The notes beneath the pieces are model-generated. The model had not been told where the DNA came from. It was given only the letters and a program-made list of their open reading frames with translations, and searched no databases. Shown here in pieces: positions 14,262-21,879 of a stretch of 22,721 bases of DNA (within the stretch, counting starts at the first letter, position 1; every line of letters starts with the position of its first letter). Origin of the DNA: an uncultured Streptomyces sp. (lineage in GTDB: Bacteria; Actinomycetota; Actinomycetes; Streptomycetales; Streptomycetaceae); assembly GCA_946480485.1 (NCBI GenBank), contig CAMLJW010000025.1:1-22721 (forward strand), in the 5' to 3' direction. Both the position numbers and the translations under genes were made by a program.

Positions 14262-16514
14262 TTGAGTCGTGAAACTGACAGTTCGTCCTCCGGGCCCAAG
14301 GGGCGCGGCGGAGCCGCATACCCGTCGGGTACGCCGCCGTACGGGACCCCCACGGGTTCCGAGGGCGGCGCCGATGCTGGGCGTTCCGCCGGTGACCGGC
14401 CGGAGGAGCGTAAGACCGAGACCAGACTGACGACGCGGGTCCGGATCAACATCCCTGGGTCGAGGCCCATTCCACCGGTCGTCGTGCGCACGCCCGTCGC
14501 GGACGCCGAGGGATCCGACAACGGTACGAACGGGTCGGGGTCGGCCGCCGCGGAGCCCCCGCCGACTGCCTCCTCGAGCGCGCCCGGGTCCGCGGAACAC
14601 GCCCCCGCTTCCTCCTCCGGACCCGCCGCTCCCGCAGAGGAGAAGGCGAGTGACTGGTTCGTGCCCCGCAAGTCGGGTGCGCCCCATGGCGGTCCGGGTG
14701 GTGGCGGCATCAACGGCGCGCAAGCCGCCGGGACGCCCGGCGGCTTGGGCGCCCACGGCTCGGGACCGGGTACCCCTGCGGGAGTTGACGCGGGCACACC
14801 GAGCGGTCCCGGCGTGACCGGTACCGGTGGCGCGCGGCCCGGCGGTTCGGGTGCCGGTGGGCGGCTGCCCACCGTTCCGGGTCCTCGGCCCGGCGGCGCG
14901 AACGGCCCGACCGGTGCCGGGCTGCCCGGCGCGGGCGGCACCACCCCCGTGGCGCCGGGGCACGGCGGCGGTACCGGGTCCTTCGACGTGTCCAGTGCGC
15001 TGGCGGCGGGGCCGCTGGGCCATGGCAGCGGGGCGCACCCGACGAGAGCGAACGGCGCGGGTGACGGCGACGAGGCGTCACGGCGCCATGACCCGCCGTA
15101 CTTCTCCGACTTCTCCGACATCCCCGAGAACGGCGGGGTCGGGCTGGCGGGCCCGACCGGCGGACCGGTCACCGGAGACGGGCCGCTGGCGCCGCACGCC
15201 GGTGCCGGAGGCCCGGGCGGGCCGGGCGGGCCGGGCGGGCCGGGCGGCCTAATGGACCCCAACGGTTATGGCGGTCCCGGTGGCCCCGGTGCTCCGGGCG
15301 GTGGCCCCGGCCGACCCGGTGGCGGTCTGAGTGACGACACCGCGATCCTCACCCCGCAGAAGCCCGCCCCCGAACCGCCCGGCTTTGCCGTCGGCATCGG
15401 CGAGAACTTCGCCGGGGACACCCTGACCAGCCACCTCCCCGACGTACCGCCCCCCCCGAACTCGCCGTTCGGGCCGGGCGTGCACGTCGACGGCCCGCTG
15501 CCGCACCAGCCCCCGAAGCTGCCCGAGCCGGTCTCGCCTGCCGCACCCGCCGCCGCCAAGCCGAAGAAGAAGGGGCGCAGCAAGCTGATGCTTTTGGGCA
15601 TCGGCATGGTGGTCCTCGGCGGTGGCGTCTACGGCGCCGGGCTGCTGATGAACCACTCCGACGTGCCCAAGGGCACCACCGTGCTCGGCGTCGACATCGG
15701 CGGCGGCACTCGCGACGAGGCGGTCAAGAAGCTCGACGAGGCCTTCGGGAAGAGCACGGACCAGGCGCTGAAGCTGACGGTGGGCGGCGAAACGGTGTCG
15801 CTACAGCCGGACCGGGCGGGCCTCCAGTTCGACAGCCAGGCCACGGTCCGCGCCGCGGCGGGCAGCGACTACAACCCCGTGTCCGTGGTGGGTTCGCTGT
15901 TCGGCAACGAGCGCATAGTCGCCCCGGTGATGCCCGTCGACGAGGAGAAGCTGCGGGCAGCCCTGGAGCGCGAGGCCGGCGGCTCCGGCTCGGCGACCGA
16001 CGGCACGATCAACTTCGAGTCGGGCAAGGCCGTCGCCGTGTACGGCAAGGCGGGCGAGGGCATCGACGTCAACCGGTCGGCCGAGGCCGTCGAGGCGGCG
16101 TACCGCACACAGGTGGAGACCGGGAGGAGCGACCCCGTGAAGGTCTCCACCACGACGAGGGAGCCCACGATCTCGAAGGCCGAGGTCGACCGCAAGATGA
16201 AGGCGTTCGCGGAGCCGGCGATGTCGGGCATCGTCACCGTCAGGGCCGGTACCGCCGAGATCGCGTTCAGCCCGGAGAAATCGATCTACAAGTTCCTGAC
16301 CGTTCGCGCGGTCGAGGGCAAGCTGGTCGAGCACTACAACCTCGACGTGCTCAAGGAACTGTACGGTGACACCTTCGACGGCGTCTTGATCACAAAGGGA
16401 AACGGCAGTAAGAAGCCGGTGAGTCCGGAGGAAGTCGCATCTGCGGTGGGTCGGGCCTTGCGCGGCAGCACGCCCGCGGAACGAATCGTCACCATTCCGA
16501 CAGACCCGAGCTGA
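14262..16514 (+). CDS. Membrane-anchored protein with putative peptidoglycan-binding (PG_binding_4/VanW-associated) domain
   Basis: This 750-residue protein starts at a TTG at 14262, six bases after GGGAGAAG. Residues 1-435 are a low-complexity, mostly Gly/Pro/Ala/Ser-rich region predicted to be disordered and cytoplasmic, with a collagen-like PGG run (encoded at about 15214-15250). A basic patch (KPKKKGRSK, near 430-439) precedes a single membrane helix at about 440-460. The external part opens with VPKGTTVLGVDIGGGTRDEAVKKL near 467, the recognisable start of the PG_binding_4 domain found before L,D-transpeptidase and VanW modules. A second copy-like segment (VAVYGKAGEGIDVNRSAEAVEAAY) lies near 600. 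No catalytic domain follows. It probably tethers the membrane to, or senses, the cell wall. Confidence 0.8.
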   Translation: MSRETDSSSSGPKGRGGAAYPSGTPPYGTPTGSEGGADAGRSAGDRPEERKTETRLTTRVRINIPGSRPIPPVVVRTPVADAEGSDNGTNGSGSAAAEPPPTASSSAPGSAEHAPASSSGPAAPAEEKASDWFVPRKSGAPHGGPGGGGINGAQAAGTPGGLGAHGSGPGTPAGVDAGTPSGPGVTGTGGARPGGSGAGGRLPTVPGPRPGGANGPTGAGLPGAGGTTPVAPGHGGGTGSFDVSSALAAGPLGHGSGAHPTRANGAGDGDEASRRHDPPYFSDFSDIPENGGVGLAGPTGGPVTGDGPLAPHAGAGGPGGPGGPGGPGGLMDPNGYGGPGGPGAPGGGPGRPGGGLSDDTAILTPQKPAPEPPGFAVGIGENFAGDTLTSHLPDVPPPPNSPFGPGVHVDGPLPHQPPKLPEPVSPAAPAAAKPKKKGRSKLMLLGIGMVVLGGGVYGAGLLMNHSDVPKGTTVLGVDIGGGTRDEAVKKLDEAFGKSTDQALKLTVGGETVSLQPDRAGLQFDSQATVRAAAGSDYNPVSVVGSLFGNERIVAPVMPVDEEKLRAALEREAGGSGSATDGTINFESGKAVAVYGKAGEGIDVNRSAEAVEAAYRTQVETGRSDPVKVSTTTREPTISKAEVDRKMKAFAEPAMSGIVTVRAGTAEIAFSPEKSIYKFLTVRAVEGKLVEHYNLDVLKELYGDTFDGVLITKGNGSKKPVSPEEVASAVGRALRGSTPAERIVTIPTDPS

Positions 16515-16545
16515 CGGCAAGCGCTCGCGTGCCCCACGGCGTTCA

Positions 16546-16580
16546 GACGGCGTAGGTCCCTGTACCGGGCCTGCGCCGTC
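16546..16580 (+). terminator. Hairpin terminator after the wall-binding protein gene
   Basis: GACGGCG (16546-16552) pairs with CGCCGTC (16574-16580). The stem extends inward through a wobble pair, AGG/CCT and CCC/GGG with one bulge. It begins 31 bases after the stop codon at 16514. Confidence 0.6.
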
Positions 16581-16756
16581 GGCTTGTCCGGCGGCTGTTG
16601 CTCTGAACCGTTTACGCATGCGGGCGTCGGCCGCGGTCCTGCGTCTGTCCCTGGGGATGGTCCGCGGCCACCTCTCCACGGCGATCCAGAAGATAGCGGT
16701 ACCGAACCGGGCGGAGGCGGGTACGGATCGCGCGGGAGAAGGGCGGGGGCGTGTTG

Positions 16757-16795
16757 CAGCCCGGTTGCCGGGCTGAGCCGGCTCGGTCGAGCCGG
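16757..16795. terminator. Tandem hairpins at the convergent junction
   Basis: CAGCCCGG-TTG-CCGGGCTG (16757-16775) and CCGGCTC-GGTC-GAGCCGG (16778-16795) are two perfect back-to-back hairpins. They lie 16 bases beyond the stop of the minus-strand gene at 16812, so they most likely end its transcript. The remaining sequence from 16581 to 16756 shows no gene or clear element. Confidence 0.65.
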
Positions 16796-16811
16796 GGTCG
16801 GTGGAGTCAGG

Positions 16812-17666
16812 TCAGTTGAGCATCGCGCGGGCCGCGCGGGCCTGTTGGCGCATGCGGTCCGCGGCCGGTTCGTCGACGGCGGCCACGATGTCGGCGTACG
16901 CGTCGAGTTCCGTTGCGCCCGTAAGGAATTCGCCGCGCTGGACAAGGAGTTGGGCGCGGTCGTAACGGAGGCGGGCCGGGTGGGACGGAAGGAGGAGGGA
17001 GAGGTCCACGGCCCACAGGGCGACGTCACAGTGTTCGGGGCGGGCGGCGGCCCAGGCGCGGATGTTGTTGAGGACACGCAGGACGACATCGAGCGGGTCG
17101 GCAGGGGTGAGCATCGAGGGGTCCAGGGGCGCGCCGGTGGCGCCCGCCACGAGCAGCTCCGCGTCGATGCCGGTCAGTACGCGCCCGCCGTCGAAGGGGT
17201 CGGCGAGGACCTGCCGCTCCGGGTCCCGCCCGAAGCCCACCACGAAGTGACCGGGCAGGGCGACCCCGTACACGGGCGCCCCGGCCCGGCGTGCGACCTC
17301 CATCCACACCACCGACAGCAGGATGGGCAGCCCGCGGCGCCGCCGCAGCACCTCGTGCAGGAGCGAGGACTCCAGCCGCTGATAGTCACCGGGCCTACCG
17401 CGGAACCCGCAGCGCCCGCCCAGATGCTCGGCAAGCGCCGTGGCCCACGACCGCGGTCCACCCGGCCGGAACGGCAACTCCCCGGCCAGCCGGTCCAACT
17501 CGATCTGAGCGGCATCCATCCCCGCCTCGTCCAGCGACTCGTCCGCTTCTGCGCCGATGAGTAGGCACAGCGTCGCCACATCGGGCCGTTCGGCCCGCGC
17601 CTCATCAGCGAACCACCGCCGCCACACAGCACTCCGCTCCGGCCCGGGAGAATGAGCAGGACCCAT
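16812..17666 (-). CDS. SirB1-type transglutaminase-like protein with TPR-like C-terminus
   Basis: This is a 284-residue cytoplasmic protein of the SirB1 family. A Transglut_core2-like domain spans about residues 35-180: RRRRGLPILLSVVWMEVARRAG (108-129), PGHFVVGF with His140, and LADPFDGG with Asp156 match the family core. The usual transglutaminase Cys is replaced around the GLPILLS segment, as in most SirB1 proteins, so catalysis is uncertain. Residues from about 190 on form helical TPR-like repeats (VVLRVLNNIRAWAAA, VDLSLLLPSHPARLRYDRAQLL). The ATG at 17666 has GAGG six bases upstream; longer in-frame starts would add low-complexity sequence not expected in the family. The biochemical role is not established. 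A palindrome at 17706-17719 may control it. Confidence 0.82.
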   Translation of the reverse strand: MGPAHSPGPERSAVWRRWFADEARAERPDVATLCLLIGAEADESLDEAGMDAAQIELDRLAGELPFRPGGPRSWATALAEHLGGRCGFRGRPGDYQRLESSLLHEVLRRRRGLPILLSVVWMEVARRAGAPVYGVALPGHFVVGFGRDPERQVLADPFDGGRVLTGIDAELLVAGATGAPLDPSMLTPADPLDVVLRVLNNIRAWAAARPEHCDVALWAVDLSLLLPSHPARLRYDRAQLLVQRGEFLTGATELDAYADIVAAVDEPAADRMRQQARAARAMLN

Positions 17667-17705
17667 AGCTGCCTCGCGCCCTTTCCCACCGATCGATACC
17701 GCTTT

Positions 17706-17719
17706 GTGGTACTTACCAC
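17706..17719 (-). promoter_or_regulatory. GntR-like palindromic operator upstream of the SirB1-type gene
   Basis: GTGGTACTTACCAC is a perfect 6-2-6 inverted repeat 40 bases upstream of the gene start. The GGT...ACC form resembles sites bound by GntR-family regulators. No such regulator gene is present in the window. Confidence 0.4.
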
Positions 17720-17927
17720 CAGTTTCCCCACCATGCCGCCCCGGGCGCGCCCCACCGGAGCCGCCACCCCGCCGCACTGGGCGCCGCGGCTCTGCCGGTC
17801 CCCGTGTGCGCTTGCCTGAGCCGCCGCCCTGTCGGGCCTGTGTGCCTCTCGGGAGCCGCCGTCCCACTGAGCTCGGGGGCTCGCCGAATCCGGCGCGCCC
17901 GGACGCCGGTGTCCCGCCGGGCGGGGC

Positions 17928-19163
17928 TCACGCAGTGCCGGTGCCGGTGCCGGTGCCGATGTCGGGGTGGCCGTTGTCCTGGTGGCCCGGCCCTTTGCCG
18001 GAGCGGGTGTCGCCCTGGGCGGGAGGCCGGCTGTCCGAGGACGGCGCGGCGGCGGTCTCCACCGCGCGGGTGACCGAGTCGACCGTGCTCGACCGTTCCT
18101 CCGTCGAGACGTTGTCCTCGCCGCCGAGCTGAGCGGGGAGCCGCCCGTCGGCGGTGCCGTCCGGCGCCGCCGGGCCACGGTAGTGGTGGTATGCGTGGTG
18201 GGCCGTGAAACCCAACCCGGCGTACAGGGCACGTGCGGCCGCGTTGTCCGTCTCCACCTGGAGCCACGCCGCCGAGGCGCCCTCGGCCAGGGCCTGTCGG
18301 GCAAGGGCCGCCATGACCGCGGTGGCCAGGCCCTGGCGGCGCAGGGACGGGTCGACCTCGACCGCGGCGAAGCCGGCCCAGCGGCCGTCGACCACACAGC
18401 GGCCGACCGCGGCGGGCCGGCCCGGCCCGGCGCCGGGCACCGTGGCGAACCACACCGAAGGCCCGCTGCCCAGCACCTTCAGGGCCACGTCGCTCACGCC
18501 CTTGCGCTGGTAGCGGCCCAGCCACGCCTCGTCCGCCGTGCGGGAGAGGACCACCGGGCGAGTGGGGTCCGGGAGGTCGCCGATCGGGGCCAGCGCGCCG
18601 ATCCACATCTCGGCGCTCACCTCACACATCCACCCCTGTCCCTCCAGCTCCGAGCACAGCAGCTCCTGCGTGCCCTCGGCCCCGGTCGCGGTCTGGATGT
18701 AGGCGGGCAGGTCACGGGCCGCGTACCAGTCACCTACGACAGACAGCGCCGCGTCGAGTGGCCGGCCCGGGTCGCCGAGCGGCAGCACCGAGTTGGCCCG
18801 TCGGGTGAATCCGGCGGCGGCACGCAGCTCCCAGTCGCCCAGACGCGCCCGCTCCACCGGCTGCCACGCCCGCGCGGCGACCCGCGCCAGCTCCTCGTAC
18901 ACAGCGGAAGGCCCGCGTCGACGGGCCGGCGCGGACGGGACCACCTTGCCCGCCACCAGCGAAGCTTCCGGAATGCGGACCCTCTCCCCCGACCGTCGAG
19001 TGATCAGCAGCACACCCTTGTCCCATGATGTGAGAACGCCAACCGTGTCGGTGAACTTCTCACCCTTGGGAGCGTCTTCGTCCAGCTGCCGTACCGAGAC
19101 GCGTTTGCCCACGTCAGCAGGGGTGACGCGGACCTCGAGACGTATGCGTGCGGAGAATTCCAC
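17928..19163 (-). CDS. GNAT N-acetyltransferase with N-terminal SH3-like domain
   Basis: This 411-residue protein starts at a GTG at 19163, with GGAG six bases upstream; an upstream in-frame ATG at 19199 is less well placed. Residues about 10-76 (VTPADVGKRVSVRQL, VGVLTSWDKGVLLITRRSGERV) resemble an SH3-like barrel. The GNAT fold occupies roughly 195-328, with the acetyl-CoA pyrophosphate-binding motif RRQGLATAV at 275-283 and the terminal LYAGLGF motif near 313-319. The substrate is unknown; the fold would transfer acetyl from acetyl-CoA to an amine. The last 80 or so residues are a low-complexity tail ending in a GT repeat. It is divergent from fdxA with a 141-base shared promoter region. 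It lacks the double GNAT layout of mycothiol synthase MshD. Confidence 0.8.
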   Translation of the reverse strand: MEFSARIRLEVRVTPADVGKRVSVRQLDEDAPKGEKFTDTVGVLTSWDKGVLLITRRSGERVRIPEASLVAGKVVPSAPARRRGPSAVYEELARVAARAWQPVERARLGDWELRAAAGFTRRANSVLPLGDPGRPLDAALSVVGDWYAARDLPAYIQTATGAEGTQELLCSELEGQGWMCEVSAEMWIGALAPIGDLPDPTRPVVLSRTADEAWLGRYQRKGVSDVALKVLGSGPSVWFATVPGAGPGRPAAVGRCVVDGRWAGFAAVEVDPSLRRQGLATAVMAALARQALAEGASAAWLQVETDNAAARALYAGLGFTAHHAYHHYRGPAAPDGTADGRLPAQLGGEDNVSTEERSSTVDSVTRAVETAAAPSSDSRPPAQGDTRSGKGPGHQDNGHPDIGTGTGTGTA

Positions 19164-19183
19164 AGCTGACTCCAACCCTCCTG

Positions 19184-19213
19184 TTCGGATCATGCCCAAG
19201 AACGGAGATACTA
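19184..19213. promoter_or_regulatory. Overlapping divergent promoters between the GNAT gene and fdxA
   Basis: On the plus strand, TTCGGA (19184-19189) and GATACT (19207-19212) are 17 bases apart and could drive fdxA. On the minus strand the same bases read TAGTAT (19213-19208), a good -10 box for the acetyltransferase gene. Polymerase at one would exclude the other. Confidence 0.4.
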
Positions 19214-19304
19214 GGTGCGGGCATCGACGACGCCGCGCTCCCGCGCGCCAGGTGGCGGAGCCTGTGGACGGCTCGCCAGCGCCCTATCGAGGAGGAACGA
19301 CAGC

Positions 19305-19625
19305 GTGACCTACGTCATCGCGCAGCCTTGTGTCGACGTCAAGGACAAGGCGTGCATCGAGGAGTGCCCGGTCGACTGCATCTACGAGGGCTCCCGGTCC
19401 TTGTACATCCACCCGGACGAATGCGTCGACTGTGGAGCCTGCGAGCCGGTCTGCCCGGTCGAGGCGATCTTCTATGAGGACGACACTCCGGAAGAGTGGA
19501 AGGACTACTACAAGGCGAACGTCGAGTTCTTCGACGAGCTCGGCTCGCCCGGTGGCGCCAGCAAGCTGGGACTGATCGAGCGCGACCACCCCTTTGTCGC
19601 AGCGCTGCCGCCGCAGAACCAGTAA
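19305..19625 (+). CDS. fdxA: 7Fe ferredoxin ([3Fe-4S][4Fe-4S])
   Basis: This 106-residue soluble electron carrier starts at a GTG at 19305, eight bases after GAGGAGGA (19289-19296). Eight cysteines are in the FdxA pattern: Cys9, Cys17, Cys21, Cys25, Cys40, Cys43, Cys46 and Cys50. In the family, Cys9, Cys17 and Cys50 hold the 3Fe-4S cluster, and Cys21, Cys40, Cys43 and Cys46 the 4Fe-4S cluster. The wider spacing between Cys9 and Cys17 (seven residues) is what marks the 3Fe site. The C-terminal half (EEWKDYYKANVEFFDELGSPGG) is the long tail normal for the actinobacterial 7Fe type. It supplies electrons to cytoplasmic reductases or P450s; no dedicated partner is adjacent. dapC follows after a strong hairpin. 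Confidence 0.95.
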   Translation: MTYVIAQPCVDVKDKACIEECPVDCIYEGSRSLYIHPDECVDCGACEPVCPVEAIFYEDDTPEEWKDYYKANVEFFDELGSPGGASKLGLIERDHPFVAALPPQNQ

Positions 19626-19647
19626 GCGGCCCGCATCCGCGCCGCCT

Positions 19648-19694
19648 CGGTCCCGTACGGCCTGATCACCTGATCATCCCGCTGTACGGGACCG
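19648..19694 (+). terminator. Hairpin between fdxA and dapC
   Basis: CGGTCCCGTAC (19648-19658) is perfectly complementary to GTACGGGACCG (19684-19694). The loop contains two TGATCA hexamers that can pair with each other. It starts 23 bases after the fdxA stop, and probably ends or attenuates the fdxA transcript. Confidence 0.6.
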
Positions 19695-19764
19695 ACGCGT
19701 TTGCCGTACGAGCGGTGAGCGGGGTCGCCATGGAGCGTACGTACGAGAAAGTGAGCCAGAACCC

Positions 19765-20856
19765 GTGTCTGCAGTATCCGACCGGCTTCCTGTCTTTCCC
19801 TGGGACAAGCTGGAGCCTTTCAAGGCGACGGCCGCCGCTCACCCGGGCGGCATCGTCGACCTGTCCGTCGGCACCCCGGTCGACCCGGTGCCCGAGCTGA
19901 TCCAGAAAGCCCTGGTGGCCGCGGCCGACTCACCGGGCTACCCGACCGTCTGGGGCACGCCCGAACTGCGCGACGCGATCACGGGCTGGGTCGGGCGGCG
20001 GCTCGGCGCGCGTGGTGTGACCCACCGCCACGTCCTCCCGATCGTCGGCTCCAAGGAGCTGGTGGCCTGGCTTCCGACCCAGCTGGGCCTCGGCCCCGGG
20101 GACAAGGTCGCCCACCCGCGCCTCGCGTACCCGACGTACGAGGTCGGCGCCCGCCTGGCCCGCGCGGACCACGTGGCGTACGACGATCCAACGGATCTCG
20201 ACCCGACCGGCCTCCGGCTCCTGTGGCTCAACTCGCCGTCCAACCCCACGGGCCGCGTCCTGTCCAGGGAGGAACTGACCCGGATCGTCGCGTGGGCACG
20301 CGACCACGGCATCCTCGTCTTCTCCGACGAGTGCTACTTCGAGCTGGGCTGGGAGGCCGACCCGGTCTCGGTCCTGCACCCCGACGTGTGCGGCGGCTCG
20401 TACGAGGGGATCGTGTCGGTCCACTCGCTCTCGAAGCGGTCGAACCTCGCGGGCTACCGCGCCGCCTTTCTGGCCGGCGACGAGACCGTCCTCGGCGATC
20501 TCCTCCAGATCCGCAAGCACGGCGGCCTGATGACGTCCGCGCCGACCCAGGCCGCGGCGGTCGCAGCACTCGGCGACGACACCCATGTACGCGAACAGCG
20601 CGAGCGCTACGCGGCCCGCCGCACGGCCCTGCGCGGCGCCCTGCTGAAGCACGGCTTCAGCATCGAGCACAGCGAGGCGAGCCTGTACCTCTGGGCGACC
20701 CGGGACGAGTCCTGCTGGGACACCGTGGCCCACCTGGCGGAGCTGGGGATCCTGGTGGCGCCGGGCGACTTCTACGGGCCGGCGGGCGAGCGGTTCGTGC
20801 GCGTGGCGCTGACGGCGACGGACGAGCGGGTACGGACGGCAGTGGAGCGCCTGTGA
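19765..20856 (+). CDS. dapC: Succinyldiaminopimelate aminotransferase
   Basis: This 363-residue PLP-dependent fold-type I aminotransferase converts N-succinyl-2-amino-6-ketopimelate and glutamate to N-succinyl-LL-diaminopimelate and 2-oxoglutarate in the lysine/meso-DAP pathway. Visible motifs are NSPSNPTG (156-163), FSDECYF (186-192, with Asp188 contacting the PLP ring nitrogen) and HSLSKRSNLAGYR (220-232), with Lys224 as the Schiff-base lysine. The short N-terminus (SDRLPVFPWDKLEP) and the VGTPVDPVP segment are typical of actinobacterial DapC. The GTG at 19765 is chosen by homology; the ribosome site is poor. dapE, the next enzyme in the pathway, lies 1 kb downstream on the same strand, separated by a minus-strand gene. 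A bidirectional terminator ends the gene. Confidence 0.92.
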   Translation: MSAVSDRLPVFPWDKLEPFKATAAAHPGGIVDLSVGTPVDPVPELIQKALVAAADSPGYPTVWGTPELRDAITGWVGRRLGARGVTHRHVLPIVGSKELVAWLPTQLGLGPGDKVAHPRLAYPTYEVGARLARADHVAYDDPTDLDPTGLRLLWLNSPSNPTGRVLSREELTRIVAWARDHGILVFSDECYFELGWEADPVSVLHPDVCGGSYEGIVSVHSLSKRSNLAGYRAAFLAGDETVLGDLLQIRKHGGLMTSAPTQAAAVAALGDDTHVREQRERYAARRTALRGALLKHGFSIEHSEASLYLWATRDESCWDTVAHLAELGILVAPGDFYGPAGERFVRVALTATDERVRTAVERL

Positions 20857-20876
20857 GTACGTAGGGCTTCGTACGT

Positions 20877-20921
20877 ACGTCGAAGGGGTCCAGGTGGCGT
20901 TCATCCGGACCCCTTCGACGT
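20877..20921. terminator. Strong bidirectional terminator after dapC
   Basis: ACGTCGAAGGGGTCC (20877-20891) and GGACCCCTTCGACGT (20907-20921) form a perfect 15-base-pair stem with a 15-base loop. It sits between dapC and the convergent exported-protein gene, 21 and 13 bases from their ends. Confidence 0.85.
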
Positions 20922-20933
20922 GTGAGCGGGGCG

Positions 20934-21443
20934 TCAGCCGACCGGCAGGTCGCCCTTCAGCGGCAGCTGCTCCGCCGGCAGGGAGCCGCCCTGGGTGAGG
21001 CTGTCGGTCGGCAGGCCTCCGCCCGTCGACTTCGCGGTGTCGCCGACCACGTCACCCGCGGACCCGGCGACCCTCTGCGTGGTGGGCGTCGCGCCCTGGA
21101 CGGCCTTCCCGCCTGCCCTGGCCACGGACGGCACGGTCTTGTCGACCGTCTTGGTGGTCGCCTTGGTGGCTGTCTTGGTGGTCGCCTTGGTGTCCGCGTC
21201 GCCCGCGAGCCGGGAGACGTGCTGCGTGGCGCCGTCGACAGTGGCGCCGTCGACAGTGGTGCCGTTGACGGTGGTGCCGTCGACGGCGGTGCCCGCGTCG
21301 TCCAGCGTGGTCAGCCCGCCGAGGTCGGAGGTGGCCGGCAGTTCGGCCGCGCCGGCGGAGCCGGCCGCACCGACCACGGGCGCCGCTCCCGCTGCGACGA
21401 GCAGCGCGGCACGGGCGATCCGACGGGTCAGGGGGAGGGACAT
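20934..21443 (-). CDS. Exported repeat-rich small protein
   Basis: This 169-residue protein starts at an ATG at 21443 with AAGGAG a few bases upstream. MSLPLTRRIARAALLVAAGAAP...AGAA is a clear Sec-type signal peptide with cleavage near residue 32. The mature chain is low-complexity: a run of five-residue units of the type VDGTT/VDGAT at about 48-72, then ATTK/TATK-type four-residue units, then Gly/Ser/Thr-rich sequence ending in LPLKGDLPVG. No enzyme fold is visible. Similar genes between dapC and dapE in Streptomyces are often labelled 'ATP-binding protein'; no nucleotide-binding motif (Walker A) is present here, so that label is not supported. A wall-associated or secreted structural role is possible. 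Confidence 0.8.
   Translation of the reverse strand: MSLPLTRRIARAALLVAAGAAPVVGAAGSAGAAELPATSDLGGLTTLDDAGTAVDGTTVNGTTVDGATVDGATQHVSRLAGDADTKATTKTATKATTKTVDKTVPSVARAGGKAVQGATPTTQRVAGSAGDVVGDTAKSTGGGLPTDSLTQGGSLPAEQLPLKGDLPVG
21149..21300. repeat. Two in-gene tandem repeat arrays
   Basis: Four 12-base units (21149-21196, CTTGGTGGTCGC type) encode the Lys/Ala/Thr repeats. Five 15-base units (21226-21300, GTGGCGCCGTCGACA type; the first two are identical) encode the VDGA/VDGT repeats. Unit lengths are multiples of three, so copy number can change without breaking the exported protein. Confidence 0.75.
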
Positions 21444-21571
21444 GATGCTCCTTAGACGGGAGAGAACGGTGAAGTGTCCGACCGTGCCTGGGCGCTGACC
21501 GGCTGGCTGCTGATCGTTTCCGGGCTCGGACGCACTGACTACCGCTCGAAGTCCGCGAAGGTTGCGGTGAC

Positions 21572-21602
21572 CCAACGTAAAGAGTTGGCAATGCGTCGCA
21601 TT
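21572..21602. promoter_or_regulatory. Adjacent inverted repeats in the dapE/exported-protein upstream region
   Basis: CCAAC (21572-21576) pairs with GTTGG (21584-21588), directly followed by the 13-base palindrome AATGCGTCGCATT (21590-21602). They lie 130-160 bases upstream of the minus-strand exported-protein gene in an A/T-richer patch, so they may be operator sites for it. The rest of 21444-21698 shows no clear gene. Confidence 0.4.
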
Positions 21603-21698
21603 ATCTGCTCAGGGGAAAAACGGGCAAAAGGCGCCCGGTGGGAAAGTCTGCTGAATCCTTATGGCCCTTTGTTCCCAAGCGCTTTGGTGGAGAGGGAA

Positions 21699-21869
21699 GT
21701 GCAGGGGTCGAAAACCGTGCGCGCCGTGGACATGGCGCACCGGTCGCTCCCTCTGACGAGTGAAGGATCGCACTGCTGCTCGGTCTACTGCCCGGTGACG
21801 ATGCTGACCGCGCTCGGCGAGGCCGTCGGGGCCCTCGGGCGACTCGGTCGGCCCGGCCCGGCGCGTTAG
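21699..21869 (+). CDS. Possible small upstream ORF of dapE
   Basis: A GTG at 21699 directly follows GGAGAGGGAA and opens a 56-codon frame ending at TAG 21867-21869, ten bases before the dapE start. The product contains SHCCSVYCP and then an Ala/Leu/Gly-rich stretch. An ATG at 21732 would give 45 residues. No family is recognised. The stop codon falls inside the proposed dapE -10 box. It could be a short hypothetical protein, a leader peptide, or chance. Confidence 0.3.
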   Translation: MQGSKTVRAVDMAHRSLPLTSEGSHCCSVYCPVTMLTALGEAVGALGRLGRPGPAR

Positions 21870-21872
21870 GGT
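21867..21872 (+). promoter_or_regulatory. -10 box for a probable leaderless dapE transcript
   Basis: TAGGGT fits TAnnnT and ends seven bases before the ATG at 21880, the same spacing as at mshB. No Shine-Dalgarno sequence precedes the ATG. Confidence 0.4.
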
Positions 21873-21879
21873 CGACGGT

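Noticed and set aside
12376..14319. Minus-strand frame of 647 codons opposite mshB
   Set aside because: mshB and the DUF6113 gene on the plus strand have clear motifs. The long minus frame is an effect of high GC.
17174..18397. Minus-strand frame of 407 codons between the SirB1 and GNAT genes
   Set aside because: It is an out-of-frame shadow of both genes. The 261 bases between them hold only the palindrome and otherwise nothing clear.
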